From Morchella semilibera (lineage: Eukaryota > Ascomycota > Pezizomycetes > Pezizales > Morchellaceae): a stretch of 64,000 nt of DNA. The notes beneath the pieces are model-generated. The model saw nothing but the letters and a program-made list of their open reading frames with translations. It did no database searches and had not been told where the DNA came from. Made by a program: the position numbers and the translations under genes. The stretch lies in the NCBI GenBank assembly GCA_009192285.1, contig WBVU01000003.1, positions 1,209,973 through 1,273,972 of the forward strand, given 5' to 3'. This document shows, one piece after another, positions 1-11,400 of this stretch (its first letter is position 1; each line of letters starts with the position of its first letter).

Positions 1-817
1 GCACACCCCGTCGACCCCCACCAAGAACAGGAGCCCGTCCGGTAATTGGGCCTGCCCGTCCCGGTTGGTTTGCTACTGTTGTACGGAAGTTACGCTACAG
101 AGCTGCATACTGAACTGGAGAGAACGCTCACCGCACCCAAGCGTCAGGCAGGCCCAACGCACCCAACCCCAGAAGGTGTGAAGAGCCCACAGCATCCCGA
201 CGCTCGACCTCCTCGCCCATTTACCTCTGTAGGTTCCGGTCACTGGCCATCACTCGCACCCCCGGCGGAAAGTCTTGAGAATGCGTCCCTCGCGGAGGTC
301 ACGGCCAACCCTAACCCAGGTCACGGCTCTCTCACCCGGCCTGCTGAGTCATCGTCTCTCGGTGCACGTGACTCGGTATATACCACTTTTGACACAGACT
401 ACACTCTTAAGCATAGACGAACAGTAACTCAGACATCACGGACAATTGCCAAACCTCAAAGACTAATCTCGCCCGAGAGGAAAGGCACAACGTTTCTCCG
501 ACAAAGTGCAGACATTGGTAATTCCCGTTGATTTGAAATCCACGCCCACCAACCCCGCACCCCTGCAGGTACACCGGCCAACCCCAAACAACGACGGTTC
601 AACTGCTTACAGAAAGAAAGAAAGGCATCGAAGCATCGACAGGGGGCCGGGATGGAATATGGGATATGGATACGGATACGGATATGGACGGGGAGTGTGT
701 AAACCCATCGCTCATCAATCCCACATAATGTCGTCATTAGGGGGATTACCAACATTGCGGGGGGAGGTCCCCAATTCTCATATATAACTCCCCAACACTC
801 CTCCCCCATCTCGAAGC
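1..817. other. Left-edge non-coding stretch and GST upstream region
   Basis: No convincing gene. An open frame at 46-531 starts on TTG, has no recognisable motif and is matched by equally long frames on the other strand, so I do not call it. A short degenerate GGATAC/GGATAT hexamer repeat lies at about 660-688. The sequence just before the GST start (about 778-817) is CT-rich and has a TATATAA at 781, compatible with a core promoter or leader for the downstream gene. Confidence 0.5.
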
Positions 818-1712
818 ATGAACCGCAGCATCACCAGACTCCTCAACATCACCAAACACATTTCCCACTCTCCCACGACCACCAGAACACCAACCACAAG
901 CATCCGCACCATGTCCTCGTCCTCAGAACCGTCGATTACGCTGTACACGGCGCAGACGCCCAACGGGATCAAGATCTCCATTGCGCTGGAGGAGCTGGGA
1001 CTCCCGTATGAAGTCAGGAAGATCGGCATAATGAAGAACGAGCAGAAGGAGCCCTGGTTCCTCGAGATCAACCCGAACGGCCGCATCCCCGCCATCACGG
1101 ACAAGAACGGCCCCGACGGGAAGCCGATACATGTCTTTGAGTCCGGGGCGATCCTGCAGTACCTGGTCGAGACGTACGATAAGGACCACAAGATCTCGTA
1201 CCCGAGGGGTAGCCGGGAGCACTTTGAGACCCTGGAGTGGCTGTAAGTTCTCCCCCCAATTCACAGTCGTAATCAATCCGGACGCTGACAGGTCCCATAG
1301 GTTCTTCCAGAACGCAGGCGTGGGCCCAATGCAAGGGCAGGCAAACCACTTCTTCCGCTACGCCCCCGAAAAGATCCCCTACGCCATCAATCGCTACATC
1401 AGCGAGGCCGAGCGCCTCTACAGCATCCTCGACGCCCGGCTCGCCTCCAGCCCGCACGGCTACCTCGTCGGCGACCGCCTCACGATCGCAGACATCTCCA
1501 CGTGGGGGTGGATCAACATCTCCCCGTGGTCTGGCCTGGTGCTGGACAAGTTCCCAAGCTTGAAGAGTTGGCGCGATAAGCTTGCGGAGAGACCGGCGCT
1601 GAAGAAGGGCGCGGACGTGCCGGAGCCCAGTACCATCTTGGAGACGCTGAAGGATCCGAAGAAGGCGGAGGAGGTGGCGAGGGAGGCGCAGAAGTGGATC
1701 GTGCCGAAATAG
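818..1712 (+). CDS. Glutathione S-transferase, URE2/GstA-like, two exons
   Basis: Joined exons 818..1242 and 1301..1712 give 278 residues; the 58-nt intron is GTAAGT...CATAG. The protein conjugates glutathione to electrophiles or reduces peroxides. A thioredoxin-fold N-terminal half begins [20 protein letters not shown] and carries the NPNGRIPAI cis-proline loop and [10 protein letters not shown], the glutathione-binding Glu-Ser. An all-helical C-terminal half carries [19 protein letters not shown] and the N-capping/hydrophobic-staple region LTIADISTW; these are hallmarks of the fungal URE2/YghU-type GSTs. Two in-frame ATGs exist. The one at 818 adds 31 residues rich in Arg, Ser and Thr with no acidic residue, which looks like a mitochondrial presequence. 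The one at 911 (ACCATGTCC) has the stronger context and starts just before the GST fold. Cytosolic and mitochondrial forms from one gene are therefore possible. Family assignment is firm; substrate is unknown. Confidence 0.93.
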
Positions 1713-2389
1713 GGATTGGGTACGGGGGGGGGATTGCATATTAGTTTAGGAGATTCGCGGAAATAAAGGCTGGATTTCAATAGTAAGAATTTATTGTAGA
1801 GACCCTGAGAGCGTGCCCGTATCAGGCCATTGAGATTCAATCGTGATTTCCTGTCCCCCCAAATGTCGATGATGAAGGGAAGGGTAGAGAGACGATAATT
1901 GTAGTCAGTTCTAAGCATGCATCAATTGCTGTCCGTATTCCGTCCTTTTTCCGATTCCACACGTGAGTGACAGACATCTTTCGTTACATACGTCAGACAT
2001 CTTAACGGTGCTTCACAATACACAAACTGATGAGAATGAGAAGAGACTTTCTGTTTCCCAGACGCTCCAAGATGTGCATCTTTCTCTGTCTGCGGCCATT
2101 GTTGATTGGTCCCCCGAAGGACAGCTATGATTTCAATGCTTTGGGGCAATGTTGATGGAGACACGCAGCTGTCTTGTCTAGAATATCTTCTTGGGCTATA
2201 AACTCTCATCGACATCGTTTTCAACCTCACTACTACAACCTATAGGATTTGATTAAATTAAATACACATCGATCATCACCATCCCCGCCAAGCTCACCCC
2301 CACCACTCCCACCCCCAATGTGCAACCCGTTCCCCAAACACCTCTCCAATCCGCCGCCTCCCCGCCGGCAGCACTACACCACCAACACA
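1713..2389. other. Intergenic region between GST and metallophosphoesterase genes
   Basis: Both flanking genes run on the + strand, so this holds the GST 3' UTR and the promoter and leader of the next gene. AATAAA occurs at 1761, followed by a T/A-rich stretch, and is a plausible polyadenylation region. A CT-rich leader with an in-frame ATG at 2318 precedes the chosen start at 2390. No gene is seen. Confidence 0.5.
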
Positions 2390-3519
2390 ATGTCCGGCGC
2401 CGAAACATTCCTCATTTCCGGCCCTGCGCCCCGCAAGAAACTCCGTGTTGTCTGCGTCTCCGACACGCACAACTCGTCGCCCACCGACGGCGCCTTTTCC
2501 GTCCCGCCGGGCGACGTGCTGGTCCATGCCGGCGACATGACGAACCAGGGGTCCTACGCGGAGCTCAAGAAGGCGGTGGAGTGGATCGGGGGGTGTCCGC
2601 ATGAGGTGAAGATAGTGATTGCCGGTCTGTCCACCTACTATCATTGGCACCTAATTACATGTACTGGAGCTCATTTCTAAATTTATTAATGTAGGAAACC
2701 ACGATGGAGTCACCCTGGACGCGGAGTTCCTCGAGCAGTACGGGGGGAGCTTTCATAACCAGGCTCCACAGTCGCATGCCGACAATGTCGCGCTCTTTAC
2801 AGGGCCCGAGGCGGTCGCAAGGGGGATCGTCTACCTCAACCACGAGTTCCGGGCCATCACCCTGAGAGACGGGCGCACATTCAACGTCTTTGGCTCCCCC
2901 TGGTCGCCCTCGTGCGGCCTCTGGGGCTTCGGCTACCGCGAAGCAACCACCCTCCAGTCCAGCATATGGAAAGACATCCCCCTCGACACCGACGTATCTC
3001 CCCCCCCTCCCACAATCTACCACCTACCACCTACTCACAAAACCACAAATCTAGATAATCGTGACCCACGGCCCGCCCAAGTACCACCTCGACGGCGCCA
3101 CCTCCCCGCTCGGCTGCGAGCACCTCCGCCAAGCCCTCTCCACCGTCCGCCCGCTCCTCCACATCTTCGGCCACATGCACGCCTCGCGCGGCGTCGAGCG
3201 CGTCCGCTGGGACCCCGCCTCGCGCTTCGTGCGCTACAAGGAGGCCGCCGTCACGGTCGTGGAGGACCCCGCGCCCGACACAAGGCGCCAGTTCGTCGTC
3301 GACTTGACGCCCAGGCATCGCCGCCCGCTGGATAACGACCGCACGAGCGGCGGGAGGAACGAGACGTGCTTGGTCAATGCGGCGGTCACGGCGACGCCGT
3401 GGAGGAAGGGCGCCGGCCACGCCGCCAGGAGGAATAAGGCTGTAATTGTAGACGTGGACGTGCTGGTCGTTGAGCGGGCCGGTGATGCCGGGCCTAAGGA
3501 CGAAGAAGACAAGAAGTGA
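2390..3519 (+). CDS. Calcineurin-like metallophosphoesterase (MPPED2/UPF0046-like)
   Basis: Exons 2390..2624, 2695..2993 and 3055..3519 give 332 residues. All five metal-binding blocks of the family are present in order: SDTHN, HAGDMTNQG, GNHDG (formed across intron 1), THGPP (start of exon 3) and FGHMH. This arrangement places it with the small MPPED1/2-like phosphoesterases of unknown physiological substrate, expected to be cytosolic two-metal phosphohydrolases. The ATG at 2390 sits in CACAATGTC, a near-ideal fungal start context, a little upstream of the fold. An in-frame ATG at 2318 would add 24 Pro-rich residues and is less likely. Intron 1 begins GTCTGT, a weak donor, but it rebuilds GNHD exactly; intron 2 is GTATCT...CTAG. 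The final 90 or so residues after the GHMH block are basic and include low-complexity stretches. Assignment to the superfamily is secure; the physiological role is unknown. Confidence 0.93.
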
Positions 3520-3697
3520 GGTTAGGCTATGGGCGGTGAGCTCTTGTTTTTTTATTTTTATTTTTATTCTTTATTGTTTATTGTTTATTTTTATAACGAA
3601 CGAGACACCCCGAAGATTCAGTGATGTGCAACACCCCGAATTAGCTGTGCCGCTACGCTACTCCTCATGAGTCGCCGGCTGTTACGTCATGGCAGCG

Positions 3698-3803
3698 GAC
3701 ACTGTGGTGGAGTGGTTAACACGTTCGCCTGCTATTCCTTGGTAATTGCGGAAAGCGTAAGCGGATGCCTTCGGGCGCGCGAGTTCGAATCTCGTCGGTG
3801 TCG
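3698..3803 (+). tRNA. tRNA-Ser(GCU) with a 25-nt intron
   Basis: The sequence folds as a class II tRNA. The acceptor stem GACACTG pairs with CGGTGTC and the discriminator base is G3803. The D stem is GTG/CAC around a GAGTGGTTAA loop. The anticodon stem TTCGC pairs with GCGGA at 3761-3765. The variable arm is GCC-TTC-GGGC, and the T arm is GCGAG-TTCGAAT-CTCGT. The anticodon GCT lies at 3731-3733, and the intron (about 3735-3759) sits at the usual position after base 37. The long variable arm plus GCU anticodon identify it as serine, reading AGC/AGU. Internal A and B boxes for Pol III are in the D and T arms. The intron contains a second GCGGA, so an alternative pairing with the anticodon stem is possible in the precursor. 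Confidence 0.93.
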
Positions 3804-4964
3804 GTTCCCTTTTTTTTGTCCCCCTACCCCCCCCCCCTCCCCAATATAGGCGGGGGCCCTATTTACAGATTTTGGCTTTTTGAGTTCTCTCCCTTTTGGA
3901 GAGAGTGTATGGGGCCGGTAGTAAAATTGTTTTAATAGCCTTTATTTATATGCCCGATAAAAATACACAAAAGGGGTCAGTAATTAAATAGAGTCCTATT
4001 GTTCGTTTTGGCACTACTGTCATGTGCTTTACACCAGTTCCCTGAATACTACTTGTATGTACATATGTAGGCCCAGTGGAAATATTCAAGAGTCACCGGA
4101 AGTGTAAATCTATATATACTACATACTCCATACACAGCCTTCAAAAAATACCACTATAAGCTCATGCATGTTCTATGTAACTTGATTTCTTTGTAATGAG
4201 TGTAGTACATGTATGTACTACGTGTATGTAAGTACACTCTAGAGTAGCAGCTGAGGCGGCACGTCAGGGCTGAAATTCGGTCGGTGCTTATTATACCGGT
4301 GGTAAAGTACATGTAATTTCTATACCCCCCGCGGCCGTTGGTGAAGCATTCCTTCGACACGATAGTCCAGTACATACATGTACAAACAGTACGAAAATAA
4401 CGGGGGAGGGGGGGGACTACGGTATACCCGTACGTACGTACACGTCAATACGCTAGTATCCGTCACTAAATTCCGTAGTGACTTCACCCCCCACCTCCCA
4501 CTCGTTTTCTTCGTCGTGCTGTAGACAATCTCCCAATTTACAGGTATCCCGAAGTGAGGGCCCGGTCTACCCCATCCCATGTGAGGATATGGATATATAC
4601 CAATGGGTGTAATGTTCGGTATAGGGGCGAGTTTACAAGTTTCATTTCAAATATCTATCAATACCTGGATGTAGAGTAGGTACTTTTATAACTAGACGGT
4701 CTTGAGCCTGCTAAACCCAAGCTTTTGCTGGCACTACAATACAGTTATGATTTGCAAAGCTTAATAGCCACTCCGACTGGGAAACACTTTTATGCTCCAG
4801 TAAAGACACCAGACAGCTATTTGGCCAAAGAGGAAATAAATGCATCGTCTAGATCCTGCAATCAATCGATACCAAATACTTGGCTTTGGGTGTGCAGGCG
4901 ATTCCACCATTCGTCTTTTCCCAAATTATTCATCGTATCAATTAGAGCCAAGGAACCCGACCTC
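3804..4964. other. Intergenic, palindrome-rich
   Basis: No gene seen. Several TACATGTA-type palindromes lie at about 4207, 4308 and 4376, and a short C/G homopolymer run lies at 3825-3850. Small open frames here show no family motif. The right part would hold the 3' end of the minus-strand gene that follows. Confidence 0.5.
3810..3817 (+). terminator. Pol III T-run terminator of the tRNA
   Basis: Eight consecutive T residues start seven bases after the tRNA 3' end, the expected RNA polymerase III stop. Confidence 0.8.
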
Positions 4965-7900
4965 TTAGTTCGGGACCAAGCAGAAAGAAACTCCTTCAGT
5001 CGGTAGAAAAATATCGTAAACCCCCTTTACCGAGCGTTCCTCGCTCTCTGCGGATATAACAGCCTTTCCTAGACGTCTTTCCATCGCCAGCCGTTTTGGC
5101 TTCGATCCCCATTCCGGGAATGAGTTGGCAATTCTCGAGGCCATTGCTGCCATTTCCCAATGACTTCTGGCAGCTTGTGGTGATGAGGTCATTTTCTCCA
5201 TTTGCCTTTGGAATATGGTGTGGATTACATCGATAGTGAGCATAGAGTACTGCCCGAATCGGCTTTCTAGGAGCAGGTCTTTGCTCCATTTCGGGCGTCG
5301 CTCCAGTAATAAAGTCACGAGCTCCATGATTGGAGCCTGGATGTTTTTACAACAGTTCTCACATTCCACTTTACCATCCTTAACGCGAGTGATCATCTTC
5401 GCGACAAGCTCTAGGTTCCATCTGTTTTCGACCATCAACTGACCTATATCCCCAGGTAGCCATTAATATATATCTGATGGATTCGAGTTTGACTATGACA
5501 AACTCACGGATCGGAAAATCGACTCTCAAAAGCGCTCGAACCGCGCAAACCATTACGGGGGCTAGGACACACCAGCTATGGGTTTCCTAAATCAAAAATT
5601 CTTACTCCATTGTTCCGGACAAGGAATTCCTCCAAAAATAATTTCACAGGGACACATACAAGCAATAAAATATATCTTATATACCCATAAACATTTAGAT
5701 ATATCAACGGTTTTTTTACCCACCAGTCGACATTGAGCATCGCAGTCAGCTCACAGAGCGGTGCTTAAATTAGTTAACAATCTGTGGTACCTAGAATCCT
5801 GTGACTGAATCTCGGGTAAGAGGAGCCTACATATTATATACGACATTTCATGGGTATTATTCAGAAGCATTGAAATAATCTTCAAGCTCTCTTGGTTGAT
5901 TGTGTCCTCTGTAATTTCCCCCAACGAGCCAATTCTGACATTATCATCGATACTTTCTCCTGGTGCTACACTCAACCTCTGCTCACACTCAATTAGATTC
6001 AGCATATCCCCTATAGCCAGTCTCGAGACACTTACGCCAAATTCGGTAATTATAAGAATTTCACACGCGGCACCAACAGATGCTGCATGCATGTAGATCA
6101 ACTCAGGACGAGAAGACTTTAATAAAAGTGATTTATACTGCTGACTGACGTACTTCAGCATTGACAGGATGAAATGCGTTTTTACTGCCAAGAACCGGCG
6201 AATTTTGGTATTAACCCTTCCTGCAATAACCACGAACTGTATCAAGGCTGTTAAAGCCTTAAGTTTGTTTTCAAGTGCTTCGACAGGCAAATTAAGAACA
6301 GAGTTATTCTCGCAGCAATTAGTTATACTTTCGATTTGTCGAAGGAATAGTTGTACAACTGTGCATAGATGCTATTAGTTCCAAATTACCCTATATGTAA
6401 GATTAGAGCGACTTACATATGTCTATTTTATCTATCTCTGTGAACGTGGCAAATGCCTCTTTTAGGGTACGCATAGGGATAGCCACAAATAGTGTGCAAA
6501 CTAATTCCCAAGCTAAAGGGGGTTAAAAGTAGGTAAGGAACTCATTAATTTCATGCACTTACAAGAGGTTGGTATCCAATCATGCTCCACTGAGTCGACA
6601 AAGCATTGGATAATCTGTGAGCACAGATCGAGATTTATTTCCTCTGGCTTTAAGGCTGTTATCAAGCTAACCATCCTTAGGGTCAACTCCAAACGGCGGC
6701 AAAGGTTGCTTGGGCCATTTGAATTCAAAATGTAGCCTCCGTATACAAACACATGCTTAAATAAAGACTATATGTGATTATATTAGCTACAGAAAATGAC
6801 CCTGTCCCCCACGGGACGAAATATAATCACTTACGGTAAAAACCTCAAGAACAATGGGATTCTCCTTCAGAATCCCAAGCACGGGGTGCTTCATGTCTAA
6901 TTCCTCACTCCCTTCACCAATAGCTAACATCCATGCACCAGTAATACTCAATACGAAATCGATATCAGTAGCTTTTCTTTCCCACAACCACGGAAGGGCC
7001 CATTCAGCATTTCTTATTATGCTCACGCACGCCTCTGAGCTGCATTCTAACTGACCCAGGTCGGTGGAGACAGGATTAAGCTCCATACCCTTATTGACCA
7101 CAACCACCTTTAAAAGTTCAACAGCCTTCATATCTGTGCTTGGTTTGAAGCCTGTAGACACGCTGATTAGTTTTTGTGCCATGATTGCGACTCTTGGTAT
7201 AATATTTACTTTTCCCTCCCATCTTTACTTCGTTGAATATATATATCAATGCAACTCTCGCAGCACTATCCGGATGTAACTTCAATCGATTGAATGCCTC
7301 CGGGTGCTGCAAAACTATGCCCATACTCCATGGCATACAGAACTCGTCTAGGTCACGGTGTACTGGGTCCGAATTTATCCAAGATACGAATAGTATCCTC
7401 AAGTTCGCGAACTCATAGACCCCCTGAAAGTAGTGCTTATCTAGGGAAGCAAAAACCGGAAAGTTGAATGGTGTGGGAGTAAACGAATTTATACTGTGAG
7501 AAGTTTCAACCCCATGGTGCCGTTCTAGAGGTATCAAAAGGACGTCAATAACAGATAGGATCTGGGCTGGCTTTATTTCCACACGCACTGCCGTTCGAAG
7601 GAGCGAGGACACAACTGGGAGCGCAACTAATAAAGCTCAGCCTCCCATAACCTTGAGAAATACGCAAGCCTATACCGAGAAGACTCACAGAAACATTTGG
7701 AAAGCCTCAGCATGTTCTTCTTAAATCTTTCGCTTTTTAATTCCCACCACAGAGCGCCTACTGTCAACATTTTCAGGCACTTCCACATTGCCACTGTATA
7801 CTCATAGTTTTTGCCCATTCTCAACCAACCAGCGTCGGGTACACTATACAGTAACTCTGTCAGAACCATCACAGCCTTCTCATGTTCAGCCATCCAGGTA

Positions 7901-8415
7901 TATGTAGGTCCTTTCTTTTCTGATAACAACGGTTCAAGGCAAGATGATATGAGCTCTGACGCGAATCTAAAGCCATCTTCTTCGAGACGCTGAAAGCTCA
8001 TCCGAATCTCCACAAGTTTCCGTAAGCTATCCTGAGGTTGAAGTCTCTGTTTTTCTTCGTGGGCCCTGGTCCATATTACAAAGAACCTAGATCGGTACCG
8101 AAATAGGTGCTCGGCTGATTTGTGTCTGAATGGTGGTTGACTTAGTAGGATTTGAAGAAGTATATCGATAAGCTGTATTAAAGAAGCTGTGCCGCGGGCT
8201 TCGAGGATTAGGAGGCTAGCAGTTTGATACAGGCTCTCTTGGCCGCTCGAACCGCTGAGAGTAGATGGACAGGCGGGGGTGTCTGAAGATGTTAAAACGA
8301 GCGGATCGCTAAGTATTTCTTCTAGCAGATCTAAAAGGTCTTCTTCGAGCAACTTTGCCATCTTATCAGAAACGATTTGAATCCCTTGAGTCTGAGTTAC
8401 TGTATAAAGTATCAT
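4965..8415 (-). CDS. Hypothetical all-helical protein, eight exons
   Basis: I assemble exons (minus strand) 8415..7689, 7626..7210, 7151..6835, 6767..6563, 6512..6417, 6358..5755, 5575..5508 and 5443..4965. All phases agree and the sum is 2913 nt, encoding 970 residues. Introns are mostly 50-67 nt with good GTAAGT or GTGAGT donors and CTAAT-type branch sites. The sixth (5576..5754, 179 nt) is longer and the short exon 5508..5575 is the least certain piece. An ATG at 8415 or 8361 could be the start; the second begins MAKLLEEDLLDLLEE. The protein is rich in Leu and Ile amphipathic segments throughout, with no membrane segment, zinc motif or catalytic signature that I recognise, so an alpha-solenoid (HEAT/ARM-like) scaffold is my best guess. 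I do not recognise a family. The C-terminus contains CENCC, which is too short for a zinc-finger claim. Confidence 0.7.
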
Positions 8416-11400
8416 GTAAGTACATGTAATAAATATTTAATCAATACATGCCGAGTCTCTTCCAGAGACCTATCTTTCTTACATGACGTGACGTATATAC
8501 GTACCTACATACAGCCAGGTCTCGCTTGCCACGAGCTGGTACAAACCTAAGATATACGTATATTTGTTTTTCATCTCGTAAATAAATTACGTCACTGTCT
8601 ATCACTCGCCTTCGCCCCAGAGACTACATGTATATATAACCTCCGCTCTACTCCAACCAATACCCGTGAGGGAGATACTTGCCTCTTCCCTTGAACTTAT
8701 ACACCATTGCTCACTAGGTCATTACGGAAAACTAACAAGAGATATATTTGTAGCCATCGCTTGGATAAAACCAGCAACCACAACATAGGTCATTCTATAT
8801 CACTCAACCTGTCTATATACCCCCAAAACGGACTCATCGTAATTCCCTATTTACATAAAGCCATAGGTAATGCGTCAAATAGGTCCAGTACAATACGATA
8901 CTAGAATCCAGAGTCCATACTAATAGGATTCTCTAGAATCCAGTCCCGATAACCCAAGGTTCAACTGCGGCGGAGACTACTTGCTGGAAAAAAAAGTATG
9001 GTCTCAACCCGAACATCCCCGGTTGCTTTCTGGCTCACCTTGGAGACCATACTTTATTTTTCAGCAAGTACTTTCTTAGTTGACTCCCCGAAAGGTTGTT
9101 GGCGGCACATGCTTTTTGGTACAGTTTGATATCACCATCACCAAATCACAATAGCTTTGCGGTGGTTCTCTGCTTTTGAAAAAGAAAATTGTGAATTGAC
9201 TTATGCGGCAGATCGAAACCTGGTCTAGGTTAAAGCATTCTCTCCCGTGGACTACTCGGGAGTAGAAAAGAGGACATGCTGGCATTCGTCTGCACTCCCA
9301 TAAAGTCTATCGCCCAGCAGCAAGAATATCATGTCTCAGTCCACTGGAGTGGATAAGCACCCCAGCCAACGCACGGACACGAACACGGACACGGGAAGTT
9401 ATATGTAGGTAGTTCGGTGGGGGTGAATGCCTGATTCCCAAAGGGTCCATCAGCACGTACTCTACATTACTGCGACTAAAATAGCAACATTCGCTCATGA
9501 TCAATCAATTCTTGTTTTTGAGACGCGGCGAATTATAGCTTGATTATTTATCATGAGAGTTCCTTTGAGGTTCGATTCTGATATGTTGTTCTAGACCCTT
9601 GCTTTCCTTGAAGTCTTAGTCTGATTCTGAGAGAGTAACAAGGCAAAAATTACACCCGTCATGTCAATTGTTTAACAAGAAATCGTCGATGGGTTCCCTC
9701 GCACCTGTCTCGTGCGGGGAACGCACCCAGTGTATGCAATATTGTATATGAACACATGACACCAAAGACTACAAGGCAAACCGTATTTGCTTTTATCTTT
9801 TATACTCATACTTTAGGCATTTCCTGGGGCGCTTCCTTTTCTTCTAATGGAACCTGGTTGACGGGCGCCTTTTTTCCGGAAGACTTTTTATTGGGAATAC
9901 GTTCCGAGATCCAGACTGGAGATGCATCTCGGTTGGTAGAAGCGGAGTAGGGTGACTTTAAAATGTTTCTACTTGATGTCTTTAGGTAAATCTAATAACG
10001 ACGTAGATGATCCTAAAAGAAACGATATGCCTCCAGGCATTTTGACATAACCTCTTTCGAATAGTATCCTACTAGTCCAGTCTATACTCTACTAGCTCTA
10101 TGTACCCAGCAGCAGCAGCATCACATATCGAACTAAAAGGCCTAGCTGCATCACGTACTGACCTGCGGTCACGAAGCAAGTTGATTCACAACTGCTACCG
10201 CAGCTTTTGCAAATGCGGCAATCTCTTCCGATCGGGCTTTTTCTAAGCAGCCGGCCCGGAAGGAAGCGCGCGCGGGGGCCGCATTCGGGATCGATACCGC
10301 CTAGAAAATATGCACGTGAGAATCACGTACGTTTCGAGCGGCAAGAGTGTTGGAGAATATATCGCCAACAGGGTTGACCCACTGTTTTACCTTCATCGTG
10401 GCAGGAATTAAAACACTTGTGCATACCCGTTATCCATGGTTGTGGTTGAGGAAGAAACAAGTACATGTAGGCATCAGCCACTACTCGCAAACACCTGACG
10501 TTTGTAAAACGGACCGCTATTGCATGCCATATAAATTCGCGCCAAGTCCAAAATTTACTATGGTATGCAATAGTGCCCCATTTCACAAACGCCAGGAATT
10601 TGTGAGTCTAGTACTCTACATACATGTACCTACATGTATGTATATACCCCGCCATCTGCCTAACTTACAGAACCATGTTTGGGCCCTTGCGGCGTGGGTT
10701 TGTTTCTGAGTATTGTTTTAAGATGATCTAGCTACTGCCGCCGCTCACTTTATGTACAATACTGTATGTGGTAGACTATCACCGTAAGATCTGCAGTCAA
10801 AAGATACCTACATACATGTATACTTGCTCCTCGGTAAAGCCGTGCCACGGACTCACACTCAGGAACTCAAGTCGCATCCGCTCAGGTTTCGAGCTATGCG
10901 ATGGCGAAGAGATGGGGGGCTCTATGGAGACTGTGCCACCGTTACTTTATGACTCGAAACAGGCCATCTTTCCTGCACCTTTCGGGTGTAAATCTTACGA
11001 TAGAACACACCGTACCTACCTCACGGGTCCCTGATATCAACATATTTTTTTCTTGGGACTTGCGCGTCAATAAAATATCTCCTACACGAACTCTGATTGA
11101 TTTGCTCTCTTGGCAATATCTGTCTGTACGACCTGAATGATCATGTAGACATAAGCCTAATATACATATATCCATTACAACGCTAAATAGAGAATATGAG
11201 AAAGTGGGCGGTGCAGCGACGAACACGTTTTTACCCCTTATATTTTCTTTCCCCTCTAATTCTGCGGTCTTTTCCTTCAGTAGCTGAGGAACGATGACGT
11301 TTTTTTCTTCTTCTCACGGGGACTCATTTTGGAGGCGGATTTGAGAGCTCCATGGAAAGAAGCCTTTGAGGAGGGGATTCCCGTTTGTGCCACTGTTAAG

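Noticed and set aside
46-531. 161-codon open frame at the left edge
   Set aside because: Starts with TTG, has no motif, Pro/Ser-rich composition and equal-length frames on the opposite strand.
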